DNA from: Cellvibrionaceae bacterium 1162T.S.0a.05
GTDB taxonomy: Bacteria > Pseudomonadota > Gammaproteobacteria > Pseudomonadales > Cellvibrionaceae
Length of the DNA: 64,000 bases
NCBI GenBank assembly: GCA_000964245.1
Contig: LANB01000001.1
Span: 3,227,501 to 3,291,500 of the forward strand
Direction of reading: 5' to 3'
The position numbers and the translations under genes are program-made. Below the pieces are notes generated by a model. It made no database searches. It saw only the letters and a program-made list of their open reading frames with translations, and was not told the DNA's origin. Below are positions 27,856 through 39,429 of this stretch, piece by piece (the stretch's first letter is position 1; every line of letters starts with the position of its first letter).

Positions 27856-28560
27856 ATGTTGAAAGTAGAAGTTTATCGATACAACCCGGAGACGGACAAA
27901 GAGCCCTACATGAAAACCTATGAGGTGGATACCCAGGGTAAGGACCTCATGGTGCTCGACGTTCTGGAAATGTTGAAAACCCAGGATGCGACCCTGGCTT
28001 ATCGTCGTTCCTGCCGCGAGGGCGTGTGCGGTTCTGATGGTATGAATATCGCCGGTAAAAATGGTTTGGCCTGTGTTACACCACTGTCTGATTGTGTGAA
28101 AAACAATAAACTGGTTTTGCGACCCTTGCCGGGCTTGCCGGTCATTCGCGATCTGGTTATTGATATGAGCCAGTTTTACGCGCAATACCGAAAAATAGAG
28201 CCATTTCTGCAGAACGATACCCCTGCACCGGCTATTGAGCGTTTGCAATCTCCGGAAGAGCGCGAAAAGCTTGATGGCTTGTATGAATGTATTTTGTGTG
28301 CATGCTGCTCAACAAGTTGCCCCTCTTTCTGGTGGAATCCAGACAAATTTGTTGGTCCAGCGGGTTTGCTGCAGGCTTATCGTTTTCTGGCGGACAGTCG
28401 TGATACGGCGACAGATGATCGGCTGGCAAAATTGGATGACCCTTACAGCGTTTTCCGATGCCACAGTATTCAAAATTGTGTGGATGTTTGTCCGAAAGGA
28501 TTGAACCCCACGAAAGCTATTGGTCATATTCGTAACATGTTATTGCAGCGCGGCACCTAA
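27856..28560 (+). CDS. sdhB: Succinate dehydrogenase iron-sulfur subunit
   Basis: 234 aa. The 2Fe-2S site is CREGVCGSDGMN plus GLACVTPL; the 4Fe-4S site is CILCACCSTSCPS; the 3Fe-4S site is CHSIQNCVDVCPKG. It transfers electrons from SdhA to quinone. ATG 27856 (MLKVEVYRYNPETD) fits homologues and gives GAG 9 nt upstream; ATG 27850 and the longer frame into sdhA are less likely. sucA follows after 3 nt. Confidence 0.96.
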   Translation: MLKVEVYRYNPETDKEPYMKTYEVDTQGKDLMVLDVLEMLKTQDATLAYRRSCREGVCGSDGMNIAGKNGLACVTPLSDCVKNNKLVLRPLPGLPVIRDLVIDMSQFYAQYRKIEPFLQNDTPAPAIERLQSPEEREKLDGLYECILCACCSTSCPSFWWNPDKFVGPAGLLQAYRFLADSRDTATDDRLAKLDDPYSVFRCHSIQNCVDVCPKGLNPTKAIGHIRNMLLQRGT

Positions 28561-28563
28561 TAT

Positions 28564-31392
28564 ATGTCTAACTCTATGGAACAGCTTTGGAGCACTTCAC
28601 ACATCAGTGGTGGTAACGCGACCTATGTGGAAGAAGTCTATGAAGCTTTTTTGCGTGACCCGACTTCCATTCCTGATGAGTGGCGTCGATATTTTGAAAA
28701 TCTCCCTCGCGTCAACGGGCATGCAACGGATACGAGCCACGCGGAGATAATTGAATATTTTGAAGCCCTGGGTAAGCAGCGGCCGGGTACAGCAGTGGTG
28801 ACCGCTTCGCCGGGCAGTGTTGTGCATGAGCGCAAGCAAGTTGAAGTTGTTCAGTTAGTCAATGCCTACCGTTTGAGTGGGCATCAAAAAGCCAATATCG
28901 ACCCTTTAAAATTACGTGAGAAAAAGAACCCGCCCGATCTCGATTTGGGTTTTCACCGATTGAATATTGCGGATCTTGATTCCACTTTTCAGACCGGTGA
29001 TCTTGGCTTTGGTTACAGTGAAGCCACGTTAAAAGAAATCATCGCAGACCTCGAATTGACCTATTGCGGCAACATTGGCGCTGAAGTTATACACGTCACC
29101 AATTTTGATGAACGTCAGTGGTTGTTGCGTCGTCTCGAAAGTACGCGCTCAAGGCCTAATTACGACCCTGCAATGCGTAAACATATTCTGCACCGTTTAA
29201 CTGCAGCCGAAGGCCTCGAAAGGCATTTGGATAGCAAGTACCCCGGTACCAAACGTTTTGGTTTGGAAGGCGGCGAAAGTTTGATTCCAATGCTGGATGC
29301 GATCATGAATCGCGTTGGCGAGTACGGTGCAAAAGAAGTTGTGCTGGGTATGGCCCACCGCGGGCGTTTGAACACGCTCGTTAATATTCTCGGTAAAAAC
29401 CCGTCTGAACTTTTCAGCGAGTTCGAAGGGAAAAAACTGGTTGATACCTCGGGTGATGTGAAATACCACCAAGGCTTTTCTTCTAACATCATGACCCCGG
29501 GTGGAGAGATGCACCTGGCGTTGGCCTTTAACCCCTCGCACCTGGAAATTGTTGGGCCTGTTGTTGAAGGCTCCGTGCGTGCGCGTCAGGATCGCCGTTT
29601 GGATCCGGAAGGGCGCAAAGTGGTTCCCATTGTTATTCACGGTGATGCGGCTTTTGCTGGTCAAGGCGTGGTGATGGAAACGTTCCAGATGTCGCAAACA
29701 CGTGCTTATAAAACGGGCGGCACCTTGCATTTGGTCATTAATAATCAGGTGGGATTCACAACCAGTCGTCCCGATGATGCACGTTCAACCGATTATTGCA
29801 CCGACGTTGCGAAAATGATTCAGGCTCCGATCTTTCATGTGAACGGTGACGATCCAGAAGCGGTGACCTACGTTGCGCAATTGGCTGCTGATTATCGCAA
29901 GGAATTCAAAAAAGATATTGTCATTGATCTCGTGTGTTATCGACGCCGCGGCCACAATGAAACGGACGAACCTTCTGCAACGCAACCTTTAATGTACAAA
30001 GCGATTCGCTCGCACAAGACTTCAAGAACAATTTATGCAGAGCAACTTGTTACTGAAGGGGTCGTTACTCAGGAAGAAGCCGATGCGATGTTGAACGATT
30101 ATCGTGATTCACTCGATCGCGGTGAAAGCGTTGCGCATGGATTGGTGAGTGAGCCCGACAGTTCCCTGTTTGTCGATTGGAGCCCCTACATTGGTCACGA
30201 TTGGCAAACACCCGCAGACACAACCTACGAATTAAAAGCCTTGCAAGAATTGGCGTTGCACATCAGCCATGTTCCGGATGGCATTCAGGTGCAACGTCAA
30301 GTCTCAAAAATTTATGACGATCGCAGAAAAATGGCAGGCGGCGCTTTACCCATTAACTGGGGTATGGCAGAAACCCTGGCTTACGCCACCTTGTTGGAGC
30401 AGGGGTATGGTGTGCGCATTACCGGGCAAGATGTAGGGCGCGGAACGTTTTCGCATCGACATGCCGTTGTGCACAATCAGAAAAACGGCGAAACCTATAT
30501 TCCCTTGAATAACCTCAGTGAAAAAGCCGGCAAGCTAACAATTTACGATTCGTATTTGTCGGAAGAAGCTGTTCTGGCGTTTGAGTATGGTTATGCAACC
30601 ACGGCGCCTAAAGGCCTTGTGATTTGGGAAGCGCAATTTGGTGATTTTGCCAACGGTGCACAAGTTGTTATCGACCAGTTTATTACCAGTGGTGAACATA
30701 AGTGGCAACGTCTTTGTGGCCTGACCATGTTATTGCCGCACGGTTACGAGGGGCAGGGGCCCGAGCATTCCTCCGCGCGTCTTGAGCGTTTTATGCAATT
30801 GTGCGCCGAAAATAATATTCAGGTGTGTATCCCGACAACACCTGCGCAGGTTTATCACATGTTGCGCCGTCAGGCGATTCGGCCTATGCGACGACCGCTG
30901 GTGGTGATGAGCCCCAAATGGATTTTACGCCATAAACTCGCAACATCTTCACTGGAAGAATTGGCTCAGGGCTCTTTCCAATCTGTGATTGGCGAACAGG
31001 AACTCAGTCCGGAAAAAGTCAAACGCATCGTGATGTGTAGCGGTAAAGTCTATTATCACTTGTTGGAAGCGCGTATGGAGCGTGAAAAGGACGATGTTGC
31101 TCTCGTACGTATCGAACAGTTGTACCCCTTCCCGGAAGAAGCCTTGCGCCTGGCCTTACAACCCTTTGAAAATGTGACGGATGTTGTTTGGTGTCAGGAA
31201 GAGCCTATGAACCAGGGTGCCTGGTTGGCCAACCAACATCGCATGCGTCGCGTTCTCAATCGTGTGAACGATGATATGTTCCTGCGCTATGTTGGCCGAG
31301 CTTCATCTTCAGCTCCAGCAGCAGGCTATATGTCGACGCATTTGGATGAGCAACATAAATTTATTAACGCCGCGCTAGATACAAGCGTTTAA
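28564..31392 (+). CDS. sucA: 2-oxoglutarate dehydrogenase E1 component
   Basis: 942 aa thiamine-diphosphate enzyme that decarboxylates 2-oxoglutarate and loads the lipoyl group of SucB. N-terminal E1 motif [19 protein letters not shown], then [16 protein letters not shown], the ThDP/Mg site [28 protein letters not shown] and the C-terminal [10 protein letters not shown]. Full family length. It starts 3 nt after sdhB without its own strong ribosome site, which points to coupling with sdhB. 34 bp later sucB begins. Confidence 0.97.
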   Translation: MSNSMEQLWSTSHISGGNATYVEEVYEAFLRDPTSIPDEWRRYFENLPRVNGHATDTSHAEIIEYFEALGKQRPGTAVVTASPGSVVHERKQVEVVQLVNAYRLSGHQKANIDPLKLREKKNPPDLDLGFHRLNIADLDSTFQTGDLGFGYSEATLKEIIADLELTYCGNIGAEVIHVTNFDERQWLLRRLESTRSRPNYDPAMRKHILHRLTAAEGLERHLDSKYPGTKRFGLEGGESLIPMLDAIMNRVGEYGAKEVVLGMAHRGRLNTLVNILGKNPSELFSEFEGKKLVDTSGDVKYHQGFSSNIMTPGGEMHLALAFNPSHLEIVGPVVEGSVRARQDRRLDPEGRKVVPIVIHGDAAFAGQGVVMETFQMSQTRAYKTGGTLHLVINNQVGFTTSRPDDARSTDYCTDVAKMIQAPIFHVNGDDPEAVTYVAQLAADYRKEFKKDIVIDLVCYRRRGHNETDEPSATQPLMYKAIRSHKTSRTIYAEQLVTEGVVTQEEADAMLNDYRDSLDRGESVAHGLVSEPDSSLFVDWSPYIGHDWQTPADTTYELKALQELALHISHVPDGIQVQRQVSKIYDDRRKMAGGALPINWGMAETLAYATLLEQGYGVRITGQDVGRGTFSHRHAVVHNQKNGETYIPLNNLSEKAGKLTIYDSYLSEEAVLAFEYGYATTAPKGLVIWEAQFGDFANGAQVVIDQFITSGEHKWQRLCGLTMLLPHGYEGQGPEHSSARLERFMQLCAENNIQVCIPTTPAQVYHMLRRQAIRPMRRPLVVMSPKWILRHKLATSSLEELAQGSFQSVIGEQELSPEKVKRIVMCSGKVYYHLLEARMEREKDDVALVRIEQLYPFPEEALRLALQPFENVTDVVWCQEEPMNQGAWLANQHRMRRVLNRVNDDMFLRYVGRASSSAPAAGYMSTHLDEQHKFINAALDTSV

Positions 31393-31426
31393 CTTTTTTG
31401 GCCTTAAAGAGAAGGACAAACAACGA

Positions 31427-32656
31427 ATGAGCATTGAAATTAAAGCCCCCACTTTTCCTGAATCCGTACAGGACGGCACCATCGCAACCTGGCATAAAAA
31501 AGTCGGCGAAGCAGTCGCGCGCGACGAATTAATTGCTGATGTTGAGACGGACAAAGTCACCATTGACGTTGTTGCGCCGGCTGACGGAGTTCTTAAGGAA
31601 ATTCGTAAGGAAGAAGGGGATACCGTTGAAAGCAATGAAATCATCGGTATTTTCGAAGCTGGCGCGGCACCGACAGCGAGCGATGCGCCCGCTGCCGAAT
31701 CTTCATCGGACAGCGAAGGCGCCGCTGATGCACACGCAGCGCCTGCAGCAAGAAAATTGGCGAGTGAGAATAATGTCGATCTTGCAAAAGTAAAAGGTTC
31801 TGGCAAAAATGGATTGATCACCAAGGCAGATGTAGAAGCCTTTATGAAATCAGGGGCAAGCACTTCCGCTCCTGCAGCACCAGCACCAGCTGCTGCACCG
31901 GCCAAAAAGGCGAGTTCTTCTGCGCCGATTGTCGACCCTGTTGCACCTGGAGAGCGTGTAGAAAAACGCGTAGCGATGACGCGATTGCGCGCACGCATTG
32001 CAGAGCGTTTATTGGATGCGACCAATAGCACCGCAATGTTAACGACATTCAATGAAGTGAATATGCAGCCGGTAATGGAATTGCGTTCGCGTTACAAAGA
32101 GCAATTCGAAAAAGTTCACAACGGAACCCGTCTGGGTTTTATGGGTTTTTTTGTTAAAGCCGCTGTGGAAGCTTTGCGTCGTATTCCGGCTGTGAATGCG
32201 TCTATTGATGGTAACGACATTGTTTATCACGGTTATCAGGATATTGGTGTGGCAGTCTCGACACCAAAAGGCCTGGTGGTTCCTGTGTTGCGCAATGCAG
32301 AAACCATGAATTTGGCTGCAGTAGAAAATGGCATCCGCGACTTCGGTTTACGTGCTCGCGATGGCAAATTGGGCATTGAAGAAATGACCGGGGGAACCTT
32401 CACCATTACCAATGGTGGTGTGTTTGGTTCATTGATGTCCACACCCATTCTCAATCCGCCGCAAGCGGCCATTTTGGGAATGCACAAAATTCAAGAACGC
32501 CCCATGGCGGTTGATGGCGAAGTCAAGATATTGCCGATGATGTATCTGGCGCTATCTTACGACCACAGAATTATTGACGGTAAAGAAGCCGTTCAATTCC
32601 TCGTCGCTATCAAAGATATGCTGGAAGATCCAGCGCGCATGCTTCTTGAAGTTTAA
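31427..32656 (+). CDS. sucB: 2-oxoglutarate dehydrogenase E2 component (dihydrolipoyl succinyltransferase)
   Basis: 409 aa. One lipoyl domain (lipoylated Lys in [10 protein letters not shown]), an Ala/Ser-rich linker, a peripheral-subunit-binding domain ([20 protein letters not shown]), a second Ala/Pro linker and the catalytic domain with His-Asp in [13 protein letters not shown]. Forms the core of the complex in the cytoplasm. GAAGGA lies upstream of ATG 31427. lpd follows 29 bp later. Confidence 0.97.
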   Translation: MSIEIKAPTFPESVQDGTIATWHKKVGEAVARDELIADVETDKVTIDVVAPADGVLKEIRKEEGDTVESNEIIGIFEAGAAPTASDAPAAESSSDSEGAADAHAAPAARKLASENNVDLAKVKGSGKNGLITKADVEAFMKSGASTSAPAAPAPAAAPAKKASSSAPIVDPVAPGERVEKRVAMTRLRARIAERLLDATNSTAMLTTFNEVNMQPVMELRSRYKEQFEKVHNGTRLGFMGFFVKAAVEALRRIPAVNASIDGNDIVYHGYQDIGVAVSTPKGLVVPVLRNAETMNLAAVENGIRDFGLRARDGKLGIEEMTGGTFTITNGGVFGSLMSTPILNPPQAAILGMHKIQERPMAVDGEVKILPMMYLALSYDHRIIDGKEAVQFLVAIKDMLEDPARMLLEV

Positions 32657-32667
32657 ACAACATTTAA

Positions 32668-34140
<1,473 letters not shown>

Positions 34141-34166
34141 TTTTTTTAGATTGGGTTAGTCGCAAG

Positions 34167-34280
34167 ATTCGCAGAGCTTGCGTAAACCCTTTCAAGACAC
34201 GCATGAATATGTCCATGTAGCTCTTCACAGACGTCCCTGTCTGTGAAGGTCTTGAAAGGGTTTACCCAATCTCTGCAATA
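34167..34280 (+). repeat. Palindromic element, copy B (forward; partner of C)
   Basis: Arms 34167-34198 and 34249-34280 pair over ~28 bp with two internal mismatches. The loop has the core GCATGAATATGTCCATGTAG, but the inner hairpin is CTTCACAGAC-GTCCCT-GTCTGTGAAG, unlike copy A yet still perfectly paired. It follows lpd by 26 bp. The space to copy C (34281-34411) holds no gene. Confidence 0.9.
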
Positions 34281-34411
34281 ACGTTCTTCGCAAATAAATT
34301 TAACGGGGAGAGAGAAGAGGGGACGCAAGATTTAAGTTGCGCTCTTCGGTTTGTTTTTAAAATTGTTTGTGGTTTTTTGTGTTTTCAAGAACAAACGCGA
34401 AATGCTATCTC

Positions 34412-34525
34412 GAACGATAATTGCGGGGTGGAGCCAGGCGAAACCGTCGCATCAAGGATGAGGCGACGGAACTACAGGGATGTATTTATGTGTTTTCGCC
34501 TGGCTCCACCCCGCAATTATCGTTC
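34412..34525 (-). repeat. Palindromic element, copy C (reverse; partner of B)
   Basis: Arms 34412-34443 and 34494-34525 are a perfect 32-bp inverted repeat. The core reads on the reverse strand (on the + strand, TACAGGGATGTATTTATG), and the inner hairpin is CCGTCGC-N10-GGCGACGG, a third unrelated sequence. It lies 69 bp before sucC. Confidence 0.92.
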
Positions 34526-34594
34526 CGCGACAAACTATCTGTTAAACACAAATTACAACTCGTAAAGTAATCAACCAATTGATGGAAGATCAAA

Positions 34595-35761
34595 ATGAAC
34601 TTACATGAATATCAGGGCAAACAACTTTTCAAAGAGTACGGCTTGCCAGTATCTCAAGGCATTGCTGCCGAAACTCCCGCAGAAGCCGCAGCGGCTTGTG
34701 GCATTATTGGTGGCGATCGCTGGGTTGTAAAAGCCCAGGTTCACGCCGGTGGCCGCGGAAAAGCCGGTGGTGTAAAGCTGGTATCTTCAAAAGGTGAAGC
34801 AGAAGATTTTGCCAAGCAATGGCTCGGTAAAAATCTGGTGACCTACCAAACTGATGAAAACGGTCAGCCCGTATCGCGCATTTTGGTGGAGTCCTGCACT
34901 GATATTGAAAATGAGCTGTATCTTGGTGCAGTGGTTGATCGCGGATCACGTCGTATCGTTTTTATGGCGTCAACTGAAGGGGGTGTTGAAATTGAGAAAG
35001 TTGCTCACGAAACGCCTGAAAAAATTCTGAAAGCAACGATTGATCCTTTGACAGGCGCCATGCCCTGGCAAGGTCGCGACCTCGCTTTTCGTTTGGGCCT
35101 TGAAGGTCAACAAATCAAACAATTTACGCAAATCTTTTTGGGCCTGGCAAAAATGTTTCAGGAAAAAGATTTGGCCTTGTTGGAAATCAACCCGCTTGTT
35201 ATTACCAAAGAGGGGAATTTGCACTGCCTGGATGCCAAAATCAATATCGATGGCAATGCACTGTACCGTCAACCCGCATTAAAAGAAATGCACGACCCTT
35301 CACAGGAAGACGAGCGTGAAGCGCACGCAGCGAAGTGGGAGCTCAACTATGTTGCGTTGGACGGTAACATCGGTTGCATGGTCAATGGCGCTGGCTTGGC
35401 AATGGGTACGATGGATATCGTCAAATTGCACGGCGGTCAGCCTGCGAACTTCCTCGATGTGGGTGGTGGCGCAACAAAAGAACGTGTTGTTGAAGCCTTT
35501 AAAATTATTCTTTCAGATGAAAATGTTAAAGCGGTACTCATCAACATTTTTGGCGGCATCGTACGTTGTGACCTGATTGCAGAAGGTGTTATTGGTGCAG
35601 TTGAAGAAGTTGGTGTGAAGGTGCCGGTAGTGGTTCGACTGGAAGGCAACAATGCAGAACTCGGAGCAAAAGTGCTTGCAGATAGTGGTTTAAATATTAT
35701 TGCGGCAACCAGTTTAACCGATGCTGCACAACAAGCAGTGAAAGCGGCGGAGGGTAAATAA
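34595..35761 (+). CDS. sucC: Succinyl-CoA synthetase beta subunit
   Basis: 388 aa, ATP-grasp subunit that makes succinate plus ATP or GTP from succinyl-CoA with Suc[21 protein letters not shown] start, [18 protein letters not shown] nucleotide loop, [30 protein letters not shown], and [15 protein letters not shown] in the CoA-ligase domain. GGAAG precedes the ATG. The stop overlaps the sucD start by 1 nt (TAATG). Confidence 0.97.
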   Translation: MNLHEYQGKQLFKEYGLPVSQGIAAETPAEAAAACGIIGGDRWVVKAQVHAGGRGKAGGVKLVSSKGEAEDFAKQWLGKNLVTYQTDENGQPVSRILVESCTDIENELYLGAVVDRGSRRIVFMASTEGGVEIEKVAHETPEKILKATIDPLTGAMPWQGRDLAFRLGLEGQQIKQFTQIFLGLAKMFQEKDLALLEINPLVITKEGNLHCLDAKINIDGNALYRQPALKEMHDPSQEDEREAHAAKWELNYVALDGNIGCMVNGAGLAMGTMDIVKLHGGQPANFLDVGGGATKERVVEAFKIILSDENVKAVLINIFGGIVRCDLIAEGVIGAVEEVGVKVPVVVRLEGNNAELGAKVLADSGLNIIAATSLTDAAQQAVKAAEGK

Positions 35762-36633
35762 TGAGCGTATTAATCAATAAAGACACTAAAGTACTCTGTC
35801 AGGGCTTTACCGGTTCACAAGGGACCTTTCACTCAGAACAAGCGATTGAATACGGCACAAAAATGGTGGGTGGTGTAACGCCAGGTAAAGGTGGGCAAAC
35901 GCATCTGGGCCTTCCTGTATTTAATACCATGTCAGAAGCCGTCGAGAAAACAGGCGCTGATGCCTCTGTGATTTATGTGCCTGCACCTTTTTGTAAGGAC
36001 TCGATTCTGGAAGCGGCTTACAGCGGCGTAAAATTAATTGTGTGTATTACCGAGGGTATTCCCACGCTTGATATGTTGGACGCGAAAGTCCGCTGTGACG
36101 AACTCGGTGTGCGTTTGATTGGGCCGAACTGTCCTGGTGTGATCACGCCGGGTGAATGTAAGATCGGTATTATGCCTGGGCACATTCACTTACCTGGAAA
36201 AGTGGGTATTGTTTCTCGTTCGGGAACCTTGACCTACGAAGCGGTTAAACAAACTACCGATGCGGGTTTCGGTCAATCCACTTGCGTGGGTATTGGTGGT
36301 GACCCCATTCCGGGTTCGAACTTTATCGATATCCTCAAAATGTTCCAGGATGACGATCAAACTGAAGCCATTGTCATGATTGGTGAGATTGGCGGTACCG
36401 CAGAAGAAGAAGCGGCGGCGTTTATTAAAGAGAATGTCAGCAAGCCGGTTGTGTCCTACATTGCCGGTGTCACAGCGCCTCCAGGGAAGCGTATGGGGCA
36501 TGCTGGTGCGATTATCTCTGGCGGTAAAGGTACTGCCGATGAAAAGTTTGCGGCTCTTGAAGATGCCGGTGTAAAAACCGTACGCAGCCTTGCTGATATT
36601 GGTAATGGACTCAAGGAAATTACCGGTTGGTGA
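35761..36633 (+). CDS. sucD: Succinyl-CoA synthetase alpha subunit
   Basis: 290 aa. CoA-binding N-terminus ([17 protein letters not shown]), [18 protein letters not shown] [20 protein letters not shown], and the phosphorylated His in [17 protein letters not shown]. Translationally coupled to sucC. Last gene of the sdhCDAB-sucAB-lpd-sucCD run, ending at a strong terminator 68 bp downstream. Confidence 0.97.
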   Translation: MSVLINKDTKVLCQGFTGSQGTFHSEQAIEYGTKMVGGVTPGKGGQTHLGLPVFNTMSEAVEKTGADASVIYVPAPFCKDSILEAAYSGVKLIVCITEGIPTLDMLDAKVRCDELGVRLIGPNCPGVITPGECKIGIMPGHIHLPGKVGIVSRSGTLTYEAVKQTTDAGFGQSTCVGIGGDPIPGSNFIDILKMFQDDDQTEAIVMIGEIGGTAEEEAAAFIKENVSKPVVSYIAGVTAPPGKRMGHAGAIISGGKGTADEKFAALEDAGVKTVRSLADIGNGLKEITGW

Positions 36634-36700
36634 GCGAGCTAACAATCGAACCTGAGTCAGGTTCAGAGTAAAACGGCTGGAAGTCAGCCGGATAACCTTT

Positions 36701-36737
36701 TAGCCCCGAAGTGCCCGCGTGTCTTTGGGGCTTTTTT
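36701..36737 (+). terminator. Intrinsic terminator of the TCA gene cluster
   Basis: AGCCCCGAAG (36702-36711) pairs with CTTTGGGGCT (36723-36732), followed by T6. A further small dyad AACCTGAGTCAGGTT lies at ~36649-36663, just after sucD. Confidence 0.88.
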
Positions 36738-36825
36738 GTGTTTGCATCGCTGGAAGTGTGTGGCAATCACCCTAAGGTTCGGGCAACTTTGCTAGTATGT
36801 TCGATCGTGTCGTTTTTGGCCGTAT

Positions 36826-36870
36826 TTTTTGATAGTTGCGTTTTTGATAGTTTTGTTTTTGATGGTATCG
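36826..36870 (+). repeat. Three tandem 15-bp repeats
   Basis: TTTTTGATAGTTGCG, TTTTTGATAGTTTTG and TTTTTGATGGTATCG follow head to tail in the 236-bp AT-rich gap between the sucD terminator and the protease gene. 15-bp units could be regulator sites or slippage. The rest of the gap (36871-36972) is AT-rich and probably holds the protease promoter. Confidence 0.75.
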
Positions 36871-36972
36871 TTGTGTCGAATGAAAGGATTTTTTTATAAA
36901 AACGTGGTCAAAGTGTTTAAATTTATTTATGTCGTTAATCAGTTGTTTAAATTTCAGGATTGATAAGAGACT

Positions 36973-38250
36973 GTGATTGCCTTCGTTTCTGCCAAAATTT
37001 CTCACGTGTTTACACTGCTGATCAGTGGTGTATTCATGCTTTACGTTTCGTTTGTATGCGCGAATCCGGCGGAGGAAGTGTATGCGAAATACAATAACTC
37101 CATTGTTCAGGTAAAAATAGTCGAGGTGAATGCTGAGAGTCAGAGTTCATTGGGCACAGGTTTTTTTATTGGTGATGGCGCCTATCTCGCAACAAATTAT
37201 CACGTTGTGGCAAGCGTTGCGATGGAACCGGAAAAATATCGCATTGAAGTCGAATATCAGGGCGATAAACATTTACTTCAGTTATTGGTCGTTGATGTCG
37301 TCAATGATCTCGCGGTTCTGCGATCGTCGATAGAAGGCGAGCCCCTGATTCTAGCTGAAAAAGTCCCCACCAAAGGCAGTAAATTGTATTCGATAGGAAA
37401 CCCGCTTGACTTGGGGATGACCCTGGTAGAGGGGAATTACAATGGGTTGGTGGCGGACCGTTTCTTTGATCAAATTCATTTTGCAGGAGCGATTAACTCC
37501 GGCATGAGTGGTGGACCAACGCTTTCAGAGGCAGGTGAAGTTGTTGGTATCAATGTCGCGTCGGCAGGCAATCAAGTGGGCTTTCTGGTGCCGGTTAAAT
37601 ATTTGCACACTCTGTTAGCCAGAGCGCAAGCGGGCGATGAAAAAATTGCAATTAACCAGGATATCCGACGTCAGATTCATGAAGCGACGACCTATATGCT
37701 GGATCGATTACTCGACGATGAATGGCCGCGTGAAAATATTGGCCAAGCAGTTGCAATTGGGCAAGTCGACCCGGCTGTTGAGTGTTGGGGTGAAAGCCAC
37801 AAGGATGAAGAAACAAAACTGAATGTCATCTCCAAAGGGTGTAAAAATCGCGAGAGTGTTTATATCAGTCACGAATTTCAAAGTGGCTACATTGAATACG
37901 AGTTTCATTATCATGAGGGTGAAGGCTGGCCGTCAGCGAGTATCTATCGCTACATGAGTTTGAATGCAGGGAATGCGCGCCCTGGCAATCGAGCCTCAAA
38001 AGACTTTGTTGGAAATTACGAGTGCATGGAAGAAGTTGTAAAAGGGGATGAAGCCCATCTTAAAGCCAAAGTGATGTATTGTGTACGCCCCTACCTGAAG
38101 TTCAAAGGGCTCTATGACGTACTATATATGGCTGTAAGTCTGGACCGTGAACAACAATCGATTCTTTCCCACTATACACTCGCAGGCGTAAGCAAAAAAA
38201 ATGCAGACCGTTTCCTCGAACGTTTTTTGACGGAGTTGAATTGGCAATGA
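36973..38250 (+). CDS. Secreted trypsin-like serine protease (S1C/HtrA-like, no PDZ)
   Basis: 425 aa starting at a GTG. The signal region is VFTLLISGVFMLYVSFVCA. A trypsin-like domain at ~35-235 has His in YLATNYHVVAS, Asp in DVVNDLAVLRS and Ser in INSGMSGGPTLSEAGEVVG. No PDZ domain follows. Instead a ~190-residue C-terminal domain with four Cys (VECWGES, KGCKNRES, NYECMEE, VMYCVRP) looks like a disulfide-bonded periplasmic module of unknown type. The stop overlaps the next gene (ATGA), so the protease and the FHA membrane protein are made together. Confidence 0.85.
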   Translation: MIAFVSAKISHVFTLLISGVFMLYVSFVCANPAEEVYAKYNNSIVQVKIVEVNAESQSSLGTGFFIGDGAYLATNYHVVASVAMEPEKYRIEVEYQGDKHLLQLLVVDVVNDLAVLRSSIEGEPLILAEKVPTKGSKLYSIGNPLDLGMTLVEGNYNGLVADRFFDQIHFAGAINSGMSGGPTLSEAGEVVGINVASAGNQVGFLVPVKYLHTLLARAQAGDEKIAINQDIRRQIHEATTYMLDRLLDDEWPRENIGQAVAIGQVDPAVECWGESHKDEETKLNVISKGCKNRESVYISHEFQSGYIEYEFHYHEGEGWPSASIYRYMSLNAGNARPGNRASKDFVGNYECMEEVVKGDEAHLKAKVMYCVRPYLKFKGLYDVLYMAVSLDREQQSILSHYTLAGVSKKNADRFLERFLTELNWQ

Positions 38251-39296
38251 TTATTGAATTTGTCAGCAGTTCCGGCCTCGTTCTGGATCACAAGCGTTTT
38301 GATGCAACGACTATCAAAATTGGACGTGCCTACGACAATGACTTGATTGTCCATGATCCTCACGTCGACGCTCTACATCTAAAACTCAGCTATGACAGCG
38401 AGCGTGAAGGGTTTTGGTATGAAGATCTCAACAGCGTCAATGGTACACAATTATTTCGCAGTAAAGAAAACAGGCATCGCAAGGTGCCGGCCAATTTTGT
38501 TTGTTCTGGCGATACCCTTTGTGTCGGTAAAACGCGACTGAAAATTCGCTCAAGAGAGCAGGATGTTCCCGCTGCAGTAAAAATTTCTGCTTGGGACAAG
38601 TTTTTGACTTTGTGCGGGAATATCTGGTTTGTTGCTATTCAATGTATCTTATTGATCGCGCTTGAGACCTATAGCTTGTTTATCGGTGATCCACGCCCGG
38701 ATAAATTGGGCAGTAAATTTTTGGAAGCCATCGACGTACTGTTTCTTATTATTGCCTACTCCCTGGTTTGGGCCTTCATTGCGCGTGTGCAGAAATCTGA
38801 GCCAAGGCTGCTTGTGCATGCAAGTTTAATATGCAGTTATTTATTGTTGGTCAGTTTTATTGACCTCGTTAAGCCCATTTTCTACTTTAATTTTCAGCTT
38901 GTTCATTTCAGTGCTTTTATTGAGTGGGTACTTGATTCCGCTTTGCTCTTCCTCATAATCTGGAGTTCACTCTATCTCGCCACAGAGTTGAAGAAAGTGT
39001 TGCGCTTTTTGATGGCCGCACTGCTTCCATTCGGTTTTCTTTTAAGCCTGGTGGTGAATGTTATTCAACGGCCGGAATTCCGCTCCACGCCCAACTACGA
39101 TTCCCTTGTTGTTGCGCCGCGATGGCAATGGCGAGAGGGCATTGATCGAGATAGCTATATAACGAACACCGCTGAATTGTACCAGGAGGTTGACGCAGAA
39201 CCTGGGCTGGAGCTCGAAAACGAAGCGCTCAAAGTTGATGTTGAGCTTGTGGCGCCCCTGCAAGAGCCTGAAGAGAACGTCGAAGAAAGCAACTAA
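38247..39296 (+). CDS. FHA-domain integral membrane protein
   Basis: 349 aa. Residues ~1-95 are a forkhead-associated phosphopeptide-binding domain (IKIGRAYDNDLIVHDPHVDALHLKL ... DLNSVNGTQLF, given in two parts; Gly-Arg and the Ser-Val-Asn-Gly turn are conserved). Then come about five membrane helices (FVAIQCILLIALETYSLFIG to LMAALLPFGFLLSLVVNVI) and an acidic C-terminal tail. An FHA domain at the cytoplasmic side next to a periplasmic protease suggests transmembrane signalling or assembly control. ATG 38247 overlaps the protease stop by 4 nt. Partners are not identifiable here. Confidence 0.82.
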   Translation: MIIEFVSSSGLVLDHKRFDATTIKIGRAYDNDLIVHDPHVDALHLKLSYDSEREGFWYEDLNSVNGTQLFRSKENRHRKVPANFVCSGDTLCVGKTRLKIRSREQDVPAAVKISAWDKFLTLCGNIWFVAIQCILLIALETYSLFIGDPRPDKLGSKFLEAIDVLFLIIAYSLVWAFIARVQKSEPRLLVHASLICSYLLLVSFIDLVKPIFYFNFQLVHFSAFIEWVLDSALLFLIIWSSLYLATELKKVLRFLMAALLPFGFLLSLVVNVIQRPEFRSTPNYDSLVVAPRWQWREGIDRDSYITNTAELYQEVDAEPGLELENEALKVDVELVAPLQEPEENVEESN

Positions 39297-39429
39297 CTTT
39301 GCCGTTGTTGATCATTTGTTAGTCAATCTGTTTTACAAAAGCCCTGCCCAAGAGTAAAATTCGGCTTCCTCGAGTGCAGGGCTCCCTAGCCCAAGCCCCT
39401 CTAACACGTTGTAAAAACAGGAAAAAGAA

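Noticed and set aside
36711-36899. 62-aa frame after sucD
   Set aside because: Starts inside the terminator and its FDS-type repeat comes from the 15-bp DNA repeats.
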